Source of the DNA: Variovorax saccharolyticus
GTDB lineage: Bacteria > Pseudomonadota > Gammaproteobacteria > Burkholderiales > Burkholderiaceae_C
DNA length: 64,000 bases
Direction of reading: 5' to 3'
Assembly: GCF_030316765.1 (NCBI RefSeq)
Contig: NZ_JASZYT010000002.1
Span: 744,001-808,000 of the forward strand
Part shown: piece after piece, positions 41,605-49,853 of the stretch
Layout: each line of letters begins with the position of its first letter
Numbering within the stretch: position 1 is the stretch's first letter
Notes under the pieces: generated by a model
Told to the model about the DNA's origin: nothing
What the model saw: only the letters and a program-made list of their open reading frames with translations
Database searches by the model: none
Program-made: the position numbers and the translations under genes

Positions 41605-43074
41605 CTACTGTTCCTCGCCCCACGAGTAGCCGTCGCGGGCAATCATCGCGCTCGACGCGCTCGGCCCCCAGGTGCCGGCCGCATAGGGCCGCGGCGCGCC
41701 GTCCGATGACCAGCTGTCGATCAGCGGCTCGACCCAGCGCCACGCTTCTTCCTGCTCGTCGCTGCGCACGAACAGGTTCAAGCGGCCGTCGATGACGTCG
41801 AGCAGCAGCCGCTCGTAGGCGCCCACGCGTTCGCTGCCGAAGCGCTTGTCGAAGTCGAGGTCGAGCTGCACCGGCGCCAGCTGCGGGCCGGCATGCCGGC
41901 TGCCGTTGCGCTGGCGCTTGTCCTGCGCCTGGGCCAGCAGGTGCAGCTCGAGCCCGTCCTTGGGCTGCAGGTTGATCACCAGCTTGTTGAACGCATTGGT
42001 CGGCGCGCGGAAGATCGCGTGCGGCGTCTGCCTGAAGTTGACCTCGATGCGCGCATCGCGCGAGGCCAGCCGCTTGCCGGTGCGGATGTACAGCGGCACG
42101 CCGGCCCAGCGCCAGTTGGCGATCTCGGTGCGCAGCGCGACGAAGGTCTCGGTGCGGCTGTCGGGGTCGACGCCGGGCTCGTCGCGGTAGCCCTGCACGC
42201 GCTCGCCGTAGGCGGTGCCGGCCGTGTACTGGCCACGGATCGCATGCATGCCGATCGACTCGGTGGTCCAGGGCTTCAGTGCCCGCAGCACCTTGAGCTT
42301 CTCGTCGCGGATGGCATCGGCATGGGCATTGATCGGCGGCTCCATGCCGAGCGCGCAGACCAGTTGCAGCGCGTGGTTCTGCACCATGTCGCGCAGGGCG
42401 CCGGTCTGGTCGTAGAAGGCGCCGCGCTTCTCGACGCCGAGGTCTTCGGCGATCGTGATCTGGATGTTGGCGATGTACTCGCGGCGCCAGATCGGCTCGA
42501 ACAGCGCGTTGCCGAAGCGCATCGCGAACAGGTTCTGCACCGAGGGCTTGCCCAGGTAGTGGTCGATGCGGAAGATCTGCTGCTCCGACAGCACGTCGCG
42601 CACCGCGTGGTTGATCGCCCGGTTCGAGGCCAGGTCGTGGCCCAGCGGCTTCTCGAGCACCAGCCGGGTCTGCGGGCCGTTGAGGCCGGCGGCCGCGATC
42701 TGCTCGACCACCTGGGTGAAGAGTCCGGGCGCGGTGGCCAGGTACATCACCACGTTGTCCACGTTGCGTGCCTTCAGCAGCTCGGCGAGCCGGGCGTAGT
42801 CGTCAGGCTTGGAGAGGTCCATGCGCAGGAAGTACAGCATCGAGGCGAACTGTTTGAACTCCTCGGGCGTCGGCCGCTTGGCGCCCTCGACCGCCGCGAA
42901 GCGCGACTGGATCAGCTCGCGGTAGCTGTCGTCGCTCAGGTCGTCGCGGGCGACGCCGATGATCCGCCCGCCCTCGGGCAGACTGCCGTGGCGGAAGGCC
43001 TGGAACAAGGCCGGCATCAGCTTGCGCCACGCGAGGTCGCCGGTGCCGCCAAAGAGGACAAGGTCGAAACTCAT
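41605..43074 (-). CDS. zwf: Glucose-6-phosphate 1-dehydrogenase
   Basis: 489 residues, family length. The NADP fold starts MSFDLVLFGGTGDLAWRKL; the active-site segment RIDHYLGKPSVQN is intact, as is the VLEKPLGHD loop. It commits glucose-6-phosphate to 6-phosphogluconolactone for the Entner-Doudoroff and pentose phosphate routes. The start at 43074 is preferred over an in-frame ATG at 43107, which would add an 11-residue extension with no GxxGD context. It is divergent from the FbpA-like importer with a 138-base shared control region. Confidence 0.95.
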   Translation of the reverse strand: MSFDLVLFGGTGDLAWRKLMPALFQAFRHGSLPEGGRIIGVARDDLSDDSYRELIQSRFAAVEGAKRPTPEEFKQFASMLYFLRMDLSKPDDYARLAELLKARNVDNVVMYLATAPGLFTQVVEQIAAAGLNGPQTRLVLEKPLGHDLASNRAINHAVRDVLSEQQIFRIDHYLGKPSVQNLFAMRFGNALFEPIWRREYIANIQITIAEDLGVEKRGAFYDQTGALRDMVQNHALQLVCALGMEPPINAHADAIRDEKLKVLRALKPWTTESIGMHAIRGQYTAGTAYGERVQGYRDEPGVDPDSRTETFVALRTEIANWRWAGVPLYIRTGKRLASRDARIEVNFRQTPHAIFRAPTNAFNKLVINLQPKDGLELHLLAQAQDKRQRNGSRHAGPQLAPVQLDLDFDKRFGSERVGAYERLLLDVIDGRLNLFVRSDEQEEAWRWVEPLIDSWSSDGAPRPYAAGTWGPSASSAMIARDGYSWGEEQ

Positions 43075-43124
43075 GGATACATCCGTGTTGTTTTCAAAGT
43101 GGAGCATGAAGCTTGCCAGCGAAT

Positions 43125-43136
43125 GGTACTTGTACC
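43125..43136. promoter_or_regulatory. Inverted repeat GGTAC-TT-GTACC in the zwf/importer control region
   Basis: A 12-bp perfect-arm inverted repeat centred between the divergent zwf start (43074) and the importer start (43213). It is a candidate operator for a shared regulator. No family is suggested by the sequence and no regulator gene is adjacent. Confidence 0.35.
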
Positions 43137-43212
43137 GATCGTTGCGGTGATGACTACACGCTAAGCTGAAATTGAAACAGGGATGGCCTTATTACTCCGG
43201 AGCAGGGTCCTG

Positions 43213-44232
43213 ATGAAGAAGATTTTCGCGATGTCGGCGCTGGCAGCGCTGCTGGGCGCCTCGGGCGCCGCCTCGGCCCAGACCGTCAACGTCATCTGTT
43301 CGGTCCAGGCCGAATGGTGCAACATGATCGCCACGGTGTATGCCCGGACCACGGGCGTCAAGCTCAACATGTCGTTGAAGGGCTCGGGCGAAGCGCTGGC
43401 GCAACTGATCGCCGAGCGCGACAACCCCAAGACCGATGTCTGGTTCGGCGGCACCGGCGACCCGCACCTGCAGGCGGCCGAGTCGGGCCTGACGCTCGAG
43501 TACAAGTCGCCGAGCCTGCCGCAGCTCTATCCGTGGGCGCAGCAGCAGGCCCAGCAGTCGGGCTGGAAGACGGTCGGCATCTATTCGGGCCCGCTGGGCT
43601 TCGGCTACAACACCGAGCTGCTCGCGAAGAAGAAGCTGGCCGTGCCGCGCAGCTGGGCCGACCTGCTCAAGCCCGAGTACAAGGGCGACATCCAGGTGGC
43701 GAACCCGGCCTCGAGCGGCACCGCGTACACGATGATCGCGACGCTGGTGCAACTGATGGGCGAGGACAAGGCCTACGAGTACCTCAAGGGCCTGCACAAG
43801 AACGTGGGCCAGTACACGCGCTCGGGCACCGGGCCGATCAAGGCGGTGGCGCGCGGCGAGACCGCGGTGTCGATCAGTTTCGTCCACGATGCGCCGCAGG
43901 AGCGGATGCAGGGCTTTCCGGTCGAGACCGTGACGCCGTCCGAGGGCACCGGCGCCGAGATCGGCTCGATGAGCATCATCAAGGGCGCGCGCAACCTGGC
44001 CGAGGCCAAGAAGTTCTATGAATGGGCGCTGACGCCGCAGGCCCAGACCTTCGGCGCCGCGGCCAAGCAGTTCCAGCTGCCGTCGAACAAGGCGACGCCG
44101 GTCGACGCCAACGTGCCGGACTTCAAGAAGATCAAGATGATCGACTACGACTACGCCAAGTACGGCGCCAGCGCCGAGCGCAAGCGCCTGATCGCGCGCT
44201 GGGAGAAAGACGTCAACTCGCTGCCGCGCTGA
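43213..44232 (+). CDS. FbpA/AfuA-like binding protein, probable hexose-phosphate importer
   Basis: 339 residues with signal peptide MKKIFAMSALAALLGASGAASA-QT. Class D binding protein (VNVICSVQAEWCNMIATVYARTTG; VQVANPASSGTAY region). Usually annotated as iron(III)-binding, but it lacks the paired Tyr iron ligands in the expected place and has H225-D226 in SFVHDAPQE plus E249, 23 residues later. As I recall, AfuA of Actinobacillus binds sugar phosphates through H205, D206 and E229, with the same spacing. The flanking zwf, tal and pgi genes fit a glucose-6-phosphate or fructose-6-phosphate ligand. Confidence 0.72.
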   Translation: MKKIFAMSALAALLGASGAASAQTVNVICSVQAEWCNMIATVYARTTGVKLNMSLKGSGEALAQLIAERDNPKTDVWFGGTGDPHLQAAESGLTLEYKSPSLPQLYPWAQQQAQQSGWKTVGIYSGPLGFGYNTELLAKKKLAVPRSWADLLKPEYKGDIQVANPASSGTAYTMIATLVQLMGEDKAYEYLKGLHKNVGQYTRSGTGPIKAVARGETAVSISFVHDAPQERMQGFPVETVTPSEGTGAEIGSMSIIKGARNLAEAKKFYEWALTPQAQTFGAAAKQFQLPSNKATPVDANVPDFKKIKMIDYDYAKYGASAERKRLIARWEKDVNSLPR

Positions 44233-44246
44233 ACCGGGCCTGCACG

Positions 44247-46454
44247 TTGTCACGGCGCCCCAATGCCCCGGTCTGGACCTGCGTCGCGGCGGGGCTGCTG
44301 GCCTATCTCGCGCTCCCCTGGTATGCGATCCAGGACACCGGCTGGTGGGAGGCGATCCCGCAGGTCTTCGGTTCGGGCGAGGGCGCCAACGGCGTCATGC
44401 AGGCGCTGCTGCAAGGCCGCGACTGGCTCTGGATCGGCGTCGTCGGCCTGGCGATCTGCGCCGTCGGCGGCCTGCTGCCGGCGGGCCGCGCCCAGGGCCG
44501 GCTGCTGCTGGTGGGCGGCGCGGTCGGCGCCATCGGCCTGGCCCTCGGCGGCTTCCTGATCGGCGCCCGGGGCTGGACCCTTCCGATCCTGAATGCGCAG
44601 CTTGGCGAGTTGCCGGTCAACCAGTTCGGCATCGGTGCCGGCGGCTTCATCGCGCTCACGGCGCTGATCCTGCTCGCCGCCTTCGGGCTGGCCCGGCTCG
44701 GCTTCTTCAAGGGCGACCTGTTCGTGTCCGGCGCGGTGATCGGCTGCGGCGTGCTGCTGGCGCTGTTCATCGCCTACCCGGTCAGCAAGGCGCTGGCCGG
44801 TGCCTTCCTCGACGAGAACGGCCGGGCGTCCTTCGCCGCCTTCGTGGCGCGCATCGGCACCGAGCGGGTCTGGGGCCTGGGCTGCCTGGCCGGCGGCGTG
44901 CGCTGCGGCGTGGCCTGGAACACGCTGGTGCTGGCCCTGCTGACGGCCGCCGGCACCACCTTCCTGGGCACGCTGATGGCATTGATGGCCGAGCGTGGCA
45001 GCCGGCGCTGGCAGGGGCCGCTGCGCATCCTCGCGCTGCTGCCGATCATCACGCCGCCCTTCGTGGTCGGGCTCGGGCTGATCCTGCTGTTCGGCCGCGC
45101 GGGCGTGGTCAACCAATGGCTCGAATTCGCCTTCGGCATCGAGCCGACGCGCTGGTTCTACGGCATGCCAGGCGTGCTGGTGGCGCAGCTCTTCGCCTTC
45201 ACGCCGATCGCCTTCATGATCATGCGCGGCGTGGTGCAGGGCGTCTCTCCGAGTCTGGAGGAAGCCGCGCAGATGCTGCGCGCCGACCGCCGCCGCACCT
45301 TCTTCACGGTCACGCTGCCGCTCATCAAGCCCGGGCTCGCGAATGCCTTCCTGGTCGGCTTCATCGAGAGCATTGCCGACTTCGGCAACCCGATCGTGGT
45401 GGGCGGCCAGTTCTCGGTGTTGTCGACCGACATCTTCTTCGCCATCGTCGGCGCCCAGTACGACCAGGGCCGCGCGGCCTCGCTGGCCTGGGTGCTCACG
45501 CTCTTCGCGCTCGCCGTGTTCGCGCTCCAGCGCGCGGTGCTCGGCAAACAGAACTACACGACGGTCAGCGGCAAGGGCGACGCCGGCATCGCGATGGCGC
45601 TTCCCGACGGCGTGCGCCGCACCATCTACGGCATCGCGCTGCCGTGGATCGCCTTCACCGTGGTGGTCTACCTGTTCGCCTTCGCGGGCGGCTTCGTCCA
45701 GACCTGGGGTCGCGACTACACCTTCACGCTCAACCATTTCAAGAATGCATTCGCGCTCGAATGGGGGCAGTTCGGCATCGTCTGGGCCGGCACGGCGTGG
45801 AACTCGCTCATCACCACGGTCAAGCTGGCGGGCATCTCGGCGCCGCTGACCGCGGCCCTCGGCCTGCTGATCGCCTGGCTGCTGGCACGCAACGAATTCA
45901 AGGGTCAGGGGGCCTTCGAGTTCGCCGCGCTGCTGGCCTTCGCGATCCCGGGCACGGTGCTGGGCGTGAGCTACATCCTGGCCTTCAACGTGCCGCCGCT
46001 GGAGCTCACGGGCACCGGCCTCATCATCGTGCTGTGCTTCATGTTCCGGAACCTGCCGGTCGGCGTGCGGGCCGGCACGGCGGCCTTCAAGCAGCTCGAC
46101 CGCTCGCTCGACGAGGCCTCGCTGATGCTGCGCGCCTCGACCTCGCAGACGCTGTTCAAGGTGGTCCTGCCCTTGCTGAAGCCGGCGCTGGTGGCAGCAC
46201 TGGTCTACAGTTTCGTGCGCGCGATGACCACGGTGAGCGCGGTGATCTTCCTGGTCACGGCCGAGAACGAACTGGCCACCACCTACATCATTGGCCGGGT
46301 CGGCAACGGCGACTACGGCATCGCGCTGGCCTACTGCACGGTGCTGATGATCCTGATGTCGGTCGCGATCGCCGCGGTGCAGCTGCTGGTCGGCGAGCGC
46401 AAGCTCGGGCGCCGCAAGCAGGGCGTGCCCAGCATCGCGGTCGCGGCACATTGA
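44247..46454 (+). CDS. Fused two-domain ABC permease (AfuB-like)
   Basis: 735 residues from TTG 44247 (MSRRPNAPVWTCVAAG); no ATG or GTG lies upstream before the preceding gene. An N-terminal block of extra helices (about 1-200) precedes two BPD_transp_1 domains with coupling loops EEAAQMLRADRRRTFF near 338 and DEASLMLRASTSQTLF near 621. This long architecture, with extra N-terminal helices, matches AfuB rather than the shorter FbpB. It is 14 bases after the binding-protein gene. Confidence 0.82.
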   Translation: MSRRPNAPVWTCVAAGLLAYLALPWYAIQDTGWWEAIPQVFGSGEGANGVMQALLQGRDWLWIGVVGLAICAVGGLLPAGRAQGRLLLVGGAVGAIGLALGGFLIGARGWTLPILNAQLGELPVNQFGIGAGGFIALTALILLAAFGLARLGFFKGDLFVSGAVIGCGVLLALFIAYPVSKALAGAFLDENGRASFAAFVARIGTERVWGLGCLAGGVRCGVAWNTLVLALLTAAGTTFLGTLMALMAERGSRRWQGPLRILALLPIITPPFVVGLGLILLFGRAGVVNQWLEFAFGIEPTRWFYGMPGVLVAQLFAFTPIAFMIMRGVVQGVSPSLEEAAQMLRADRRRTFFTVTLPLIKPGLANAFLVGFIESIADFGNPIVVGGQFSVLSTDIFFAIVGAQYDQGRAASLAWVLTLFALAVFALQRAVLGKQNYTTVSGKGDAGIAMALPDGVRRTIYGIALPWIAFTVVVYLFAFAGGFVQTWGRDYTFTLNHFKNAFALEWGQFGIVWAGTAWNSLITTVKLAGISAPLTAALGLLIAWLLARNEFKGQGAFEFAALLAFAIPGTVLGVSYILAFNVPPLELTGTGLIIVLCFMFRNLPVGVRAGTAAFKQLDRSLDEASLMLRASTSQTLFKVVLPLLKPALVAALVYSFVRAMTTVSAVIFLVTAENELATTYIIGRVGNGDYGIALAYCTVLMILMSVAIAAVQLLVGERKLGRRKQGVPSIAVAAH

Positions 46455-46473
46455 CGAGAACACGGGAGCACGC

Positions 46474-47520
46474 ATGAGCCAGGGCATCGAACTGCGCAAT
46501 GTCACCAAGCGCTACGGCAGCGACGCGCGTGCGCCGCTGGCGGTCAAGGGCATCAGCTTCGAGGTGCCGGTCGGCACGCTGACCACCATCCTCGGGCCTT
46601 CGGGCTGCGGCAAGACGACCACGCTGCGGATGATCGCCGGGCTCGAATCCCCGAGTTCGGGCGCGATCCTGATGGGCGGGCGCGATGTCACCACGCTCGG
46701 GCCGGCCGAGCGCAACGTCAGCATGATGTTCCAGAGCTACGCGCTGTTCCCGCACATGAGCGTGATCGAGAACGTGGGCTACGGCCTGCGCATGAGCGGC
46801 GTGCGCAAGCCCGAGGCCGCGGCGCGCGCCCGCGAGGCGCTGCGGGGCGTCGGGCTGGTCGACTTCGACGACCGGCTGCCGAGCGAGCTGTCGGGCGGCC
46901 AGCAGCAGCGCGTCGCGCTGGCCCGCGCGCTGGTGCTCGAGCCGGCCGTGCTGCTGTTCGACGAGCCGTTGTCGAACCTCGACGCCCGGCTGCGGCGCGA
47001 GATGCGCGAGGAGATCCGCGGCCTGCAGCAGCGGCTGCAGCTCACGGTCGCCTATGTCACGCACGATCAGAGTGAGGCGCTCGCGGTCAGCGACCAGATC
47101 ATCGTCATGGACCACGGCGTGATCGCCCAGCAGGGCACGCCCGAGGACCTCTACGGCCATCCGCGCAGCGAATTCGTCGCCGGCTTCATGGGCGAGGCGA
47201 TGGTGTTCCCGGCCCTCGCGACGCCCGAGGGGCGAGTCGAACTGGGCCCGTTGACCTTGGCGCCGCGCTACGACGTGGCGCCGGGCTTCGTCAAGGTGGC
47301 GGTGCGGCCCGAGGCCTGGCTGATCGGTGCCGCCATCGGCCTGCCCGCGACGCTGCGCAAGGCGGCTTACCTGGGCAGCTTTTACGAATATGCTTTCGAC
47401 ACCGCGCTGGGTCCGGTGTTCGTGGTGTCGAGCGACCTCGCACGACCGCTGGCCGCCGGTGCCCAGACCACGCTGTCCCTCGCCAGCCATGGCGTTTCCG
47501 TCGTACCCGTTGCCGCATGA
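46474..47520 (+). CDS. ABC importer ATPase (AfuC/FbpC-like)
   Basis: 348 residues with Walker A GPSGCGKTT, Q-loop MFQSYALFPHM, signature LSGGQQQR and LLFDEPLSNLDARLR. A TOBE-like C-terminal domain with VAVRPEAWLIG follows. It energises the fused permease upstream. The stop overlaps the HAD gene start (ATGA), so the phosphatase is in the same operon. Confidence 0.87.
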   Translation: MSQGIELRNVTKRYGSDARAPLAVKGISFEVPVGTLTTILGPSGCGKTTTLRMIAGLESPSSGAILMGGRDVTTLGPAERNVSMMFQSYALFPHMSVIENVGYGLRMSGVRKPEAAARAREALRGVGLVDFDDRLPSELSGGQQQRVALARALVLEPAVLLFDEPLSNLDARLRREMREEIRGLQQRLQLTVAYVTHDQSEALAVSDQIIVMDHGVIAQQGTPEDLYGHPRSEFVAGFMGEAMVFPALATPEGRVELGPLTLAPRYDVAPGFVKVAVRPEAWLIGAAIGLPATLRKAAYLGSFYEYAFDTALGPVFVVSSDLARPLAAGAQTTLSLASHGVSVVPVAA

Positions 47521-48179
47521 ATGTCGTTTTCGATCTTGGAGCCGTGCTCCTGAGCTGGGAGCCCGTCGCCCTGGTTCAAGCCCAACTGTCGCCCCATGCC
47601 CCCACCGCCGAGGCCGCGCATGCGCTGGCGCGCCAGATGTTCCATCACGAGGACTGGCTCGGCTTCGACCGCGGCACGCACAGCCTGGACGACGCGATCG
47701 GCCGCATGGCGCTGCGCCTGGCGCTTCCTGCCGACCGGCTCAGCGAGGTGCTGGCGCCGATGGGCGAGCGGCTGGAGCCGATCGCGGTCACCGTGGAACT
47801 GCTGGCCGGCCTGCGGGCGCGCCGGGAGGCGGGGGAAGACCTGCGGCTCTACTACCTGTCGAACATGCCGTCTCCCTATGCGCGCGTGCTCGAGTACCGG
47901 CATGCGTTCTTCCAGTGGTTCGACGGCGGCATCTTCTCGGGCGACGTCCAGATCATCAAGCCGCAGCGCGAGATCTATGACCTGCTCGCGGCGCGCTACC
48001 GCCTCGCGGCGGCCGAGACGGTCTTCATCGACGATTCGCTCGCCAACGTGCTCGCGGCGCGCGAGATCGGCTGGCAGGCGATCCATTGCGAGCGGCCCAG
48101 CGCGCTGCCGGCGCAACTGGCCACCTACCTGCCGGTCAGCTCGACCTTGTCGACATCGAAGCCCAGCGTGCGGGCGTAG
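47517..48179 (+). CDS. HAD-superfamily phosphatase, YihX-like
   Basis: 220 residues. HAD motifs: FDLGAVL at 5-11 (nucleophile D6; the usual second Asp is Gly, as in YihX FDLGNV), YYLSNMPSPYA, IIKPQREIYD, and ETVFIDDSLANVLAAREIG. E. coli YihX releases glucose from alpha-glucose-1-phosphate; equivalent activity here is inference, but translational coupling to a probable sugar-phosphate importer is consistent with it. The last 55 bases overlap the convergent lipocalin gene. Confidence 0.8.
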   Translation: MNVVFDLGAVLLSWEPVALVQAQLSPHAPTAEAAHALARQMFHHEDWLGFDRGTHSLDDAIGRMALRLALPADRLSEVLAPMGERLEPIAVTVELLAGLRARREAGEDLRLYYLSNMPSPYARVLEYRHAFFQWFDGGIFSGDVQIIKPQREIYDLLAARYRLAAAETVFIDDSLANVLAAREIGWQAIHCERPSALPAQLATYLPVSSTLSTSKPSVRA

Positions 48180-48793
48180 TCCAGTTCGGCCTGGAGCAGG
48201 TCGTCGTCGAGCCGCGGCGCGCGCGAGAGCACCCACAGGTACTGGCGGTTCGGCGTGCCGACCAGCGCCACCTGGTAATCGCGGTCGAGCTTGAGGATCC
48301 AGTAGTCGCCCCACACCAGCGGCAGCCAGCCCAGCCATTCGGGCGCGAAGCGCACTTCGAGCCGGCCGGCGCCGGGCTGGCCCGCCACCGGCACGACACG
48401 GGCCGAGCCGACGGATTCATCGAAGCCGCCGTTGGCCAGGATGCAGCGGTTGCGCACCTCCACGGTGCCGTCGTCCAGCAGCGTGTAGTCGGCGGTCACC
48501 GGTCCCGCGCATTGCTTCTGGAAGCGGTTGGGAAGCCTCGCCTGCTCGTGCCACAGCCCGGCATAGCGCTTGAGATCGACCGGCGCCACCACCTGCAGCG
48601 CAGCGCGCATCAGCGGCGCGCCATCGGCCGGTCCGGCAACGGTCGCGGCGCGTGCCGTGCGGGCGCTCGAAAGGGCCAGCAGGGTCAGGGCGCCGCCGAC
48701 GCAGAAGGCCGCCGCCAGGGTTCCGATCGAGGCGCTGTGGGCGCGGTCGTCGAAAGCGGCCGGCGGGGGTGCACGGTGGCTGCGAAAAGACAT
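48125..48793 (-). CDS. Lipocalin-family protein (Blc-like), membrane-anchored or secreted
   Basis: 222 residues from ATG 48793 with an AGGA ribosome site. An N-terminal hydrophobic helix (about 23-45) is preceded by a charged segment and has no lipobox Cys, so it is a signal peptide or membrane anchor. The lipocalin core has the [17 protein letters not shown] motif with the conserved G-x-W, then [31 protein letters not shown]. Bacterial lipocalins carry lysophospholipids or other hydrophobic ligands. It is convergent with the HAD gene and divergent from tal. Confidence 0.87.
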   Translation of the reverse strand: MSFRSHRAPPPAAFDDRAHSASIGTLAAAFCVGGALTLLALSSARTARAATVAGPADGAPLMRAALQVVAPVDLKRYAGLWHEQARLPNRFQKQCAGPVTADYTLLDDGTVEVRNRCILANGGFDESVGSARVVPVAGQPGAGRLEVRFAPEWLGWLPLVWGDYWILKLDRDYQVALVGTPNRQYLWVLSRAPRLDDDLLQAELDYARTLGFDVDKVELTGR

Positions 48794-48905
48794 GGGATTC
48801 CTCCGGAAGACGGTCAATCGAGCCGACAGATTAGAAGGGCCGGCCCTCGAGCGGCGTCAGCCACGGACCACACGCCATGTAGTGCAGCGGCGGGATAATG
48901 GACGG

Positions 48906-49853
48906 ATGAACCAACTCGATGCCCTCCGCCAATGGACCACCGTGGTCGCCGACACCGGTGATTTCCGCCAGCTCGCCCAGTTCAAGCCGCAGGATGCGAC
49001 CACCAACCCGTCGCTGATCCTCAAGGCGGTCCAGAAGGCCGACTACCGGCCGCTGCTGGACGAGGTGGTGCAAAAGCACAAGGGTGCGCCCATCGACGAG
49101 GTCATCGACCGCCTGCTGGTGCGCTTCGGCACCGAGATCCTGTCGATCATCCCGGGCCGGGTGTCGACCGAGGTCGACGCCCGGCTGAGCTTCGACACCC
49201 AGGCCACCATCGCGCGCGCCGAGCGCATCGTGGCGCTCTATCGGGAGCAGGGCATCGATGTGCACAAGCGCCTGCTGATCAAGATCGCCTCGACCTGGGA
49301 AGGGATCGAGGCCGCCCGCCAGCTCGAGCTGAAGGGCATCCATTGCAACCTGACGCTGCTGTTCTCCTTTGCCCAGGCGGTGGCCTGCGGCGCCGCCAAG
49401 GTGCAGCTGATCTCGCCCTTCGTCGGCCGCATCTACGACTGGCACAAGAAGTCGCAAGGTACGCAATGGGACGAGGCCGCCAATGCGGGCGCGAACGACC
49501 CCGGCGTGAAGTCGGTGCGCCAGATCTACGACTACTACAAGAAGAACGGCATCGCGACCGAGGTGATGGGCGCCAGCTTCCGCAACGTCGGCCAGATCGC
49601 CGCGCTGGCCGGCTGCGACCTGCTGACCATCAGCCCCGAGCTGCTGGCCGAGTTGGCCGCCAGCGACGCGCCGATCGCGCATGCGCTGGACGCCGAGGCG
49701 GCGCAGCGCCTCGCGATCCCCAAGGTCTCGCTCGACGAGGCGGCTTTCCGTTTCGCGCTGAACGAGGACGCGATGGCCACCGAGAAGCTGGCCGAAGGCA
49801 TCCGCGCCTTCGCGGCCGATGCGGTGAAGCTCGAGAAACTCATGGAGACCTGA
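48906..49853 (+). CDS. tal: Transaldolase
   Basis: 315 residues of the TalB type. The Schiff-base lysine lies in [15 protein letters not shown], with the DATTNPSLI motif near the N-terminus and the phosphate site [11 protein letters not shown]. It interconverts sedoheptulose-7-P and glyceraldehyde-3-P with erythrose-4-P and fructose-6-P. ATG 48906 starts [19 protein letters not shown]; sequence upstream belongs to the lipocalin promoter side. The pgi start overlaps its stop. Confidence 0.95.
   Translation: MNQLDALRQWTTVVADTGDFRQLAQFKPQDATTNPSLILKAVQKADYRPLLDEVVQKHKGAPIDEVIDRLLVRFGTEILSIIPGRVSTEVDARLSFDTQATIARAERIVALYREQGIDVHKRLLIKIASTWEGIEAARQLELKGIHCNLTLLFSFAQAVACGAAKVQLISPFVGRIYDWHKKSQGTQWDEAANAGANDPGVKSVRQIYDYYKKNGIATEVMGASFRNVGQIAALAGCDLLTISPELLAELAASDAPIAHALDAEAAQRLAIPKVSLDEAAFRFALNEDAMATEKLAEGIRAFAADAVKLEKLMET

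Noticed and set aside
43213..47520. Iron(III) (Fbp) transporter annotation
   Set aside because: The binding protein shows an AfuA-like H-D...E arrangement, the permease has the long AfuB-like N-terminal block, and the neighbours are sugar-phosphate enzymes.
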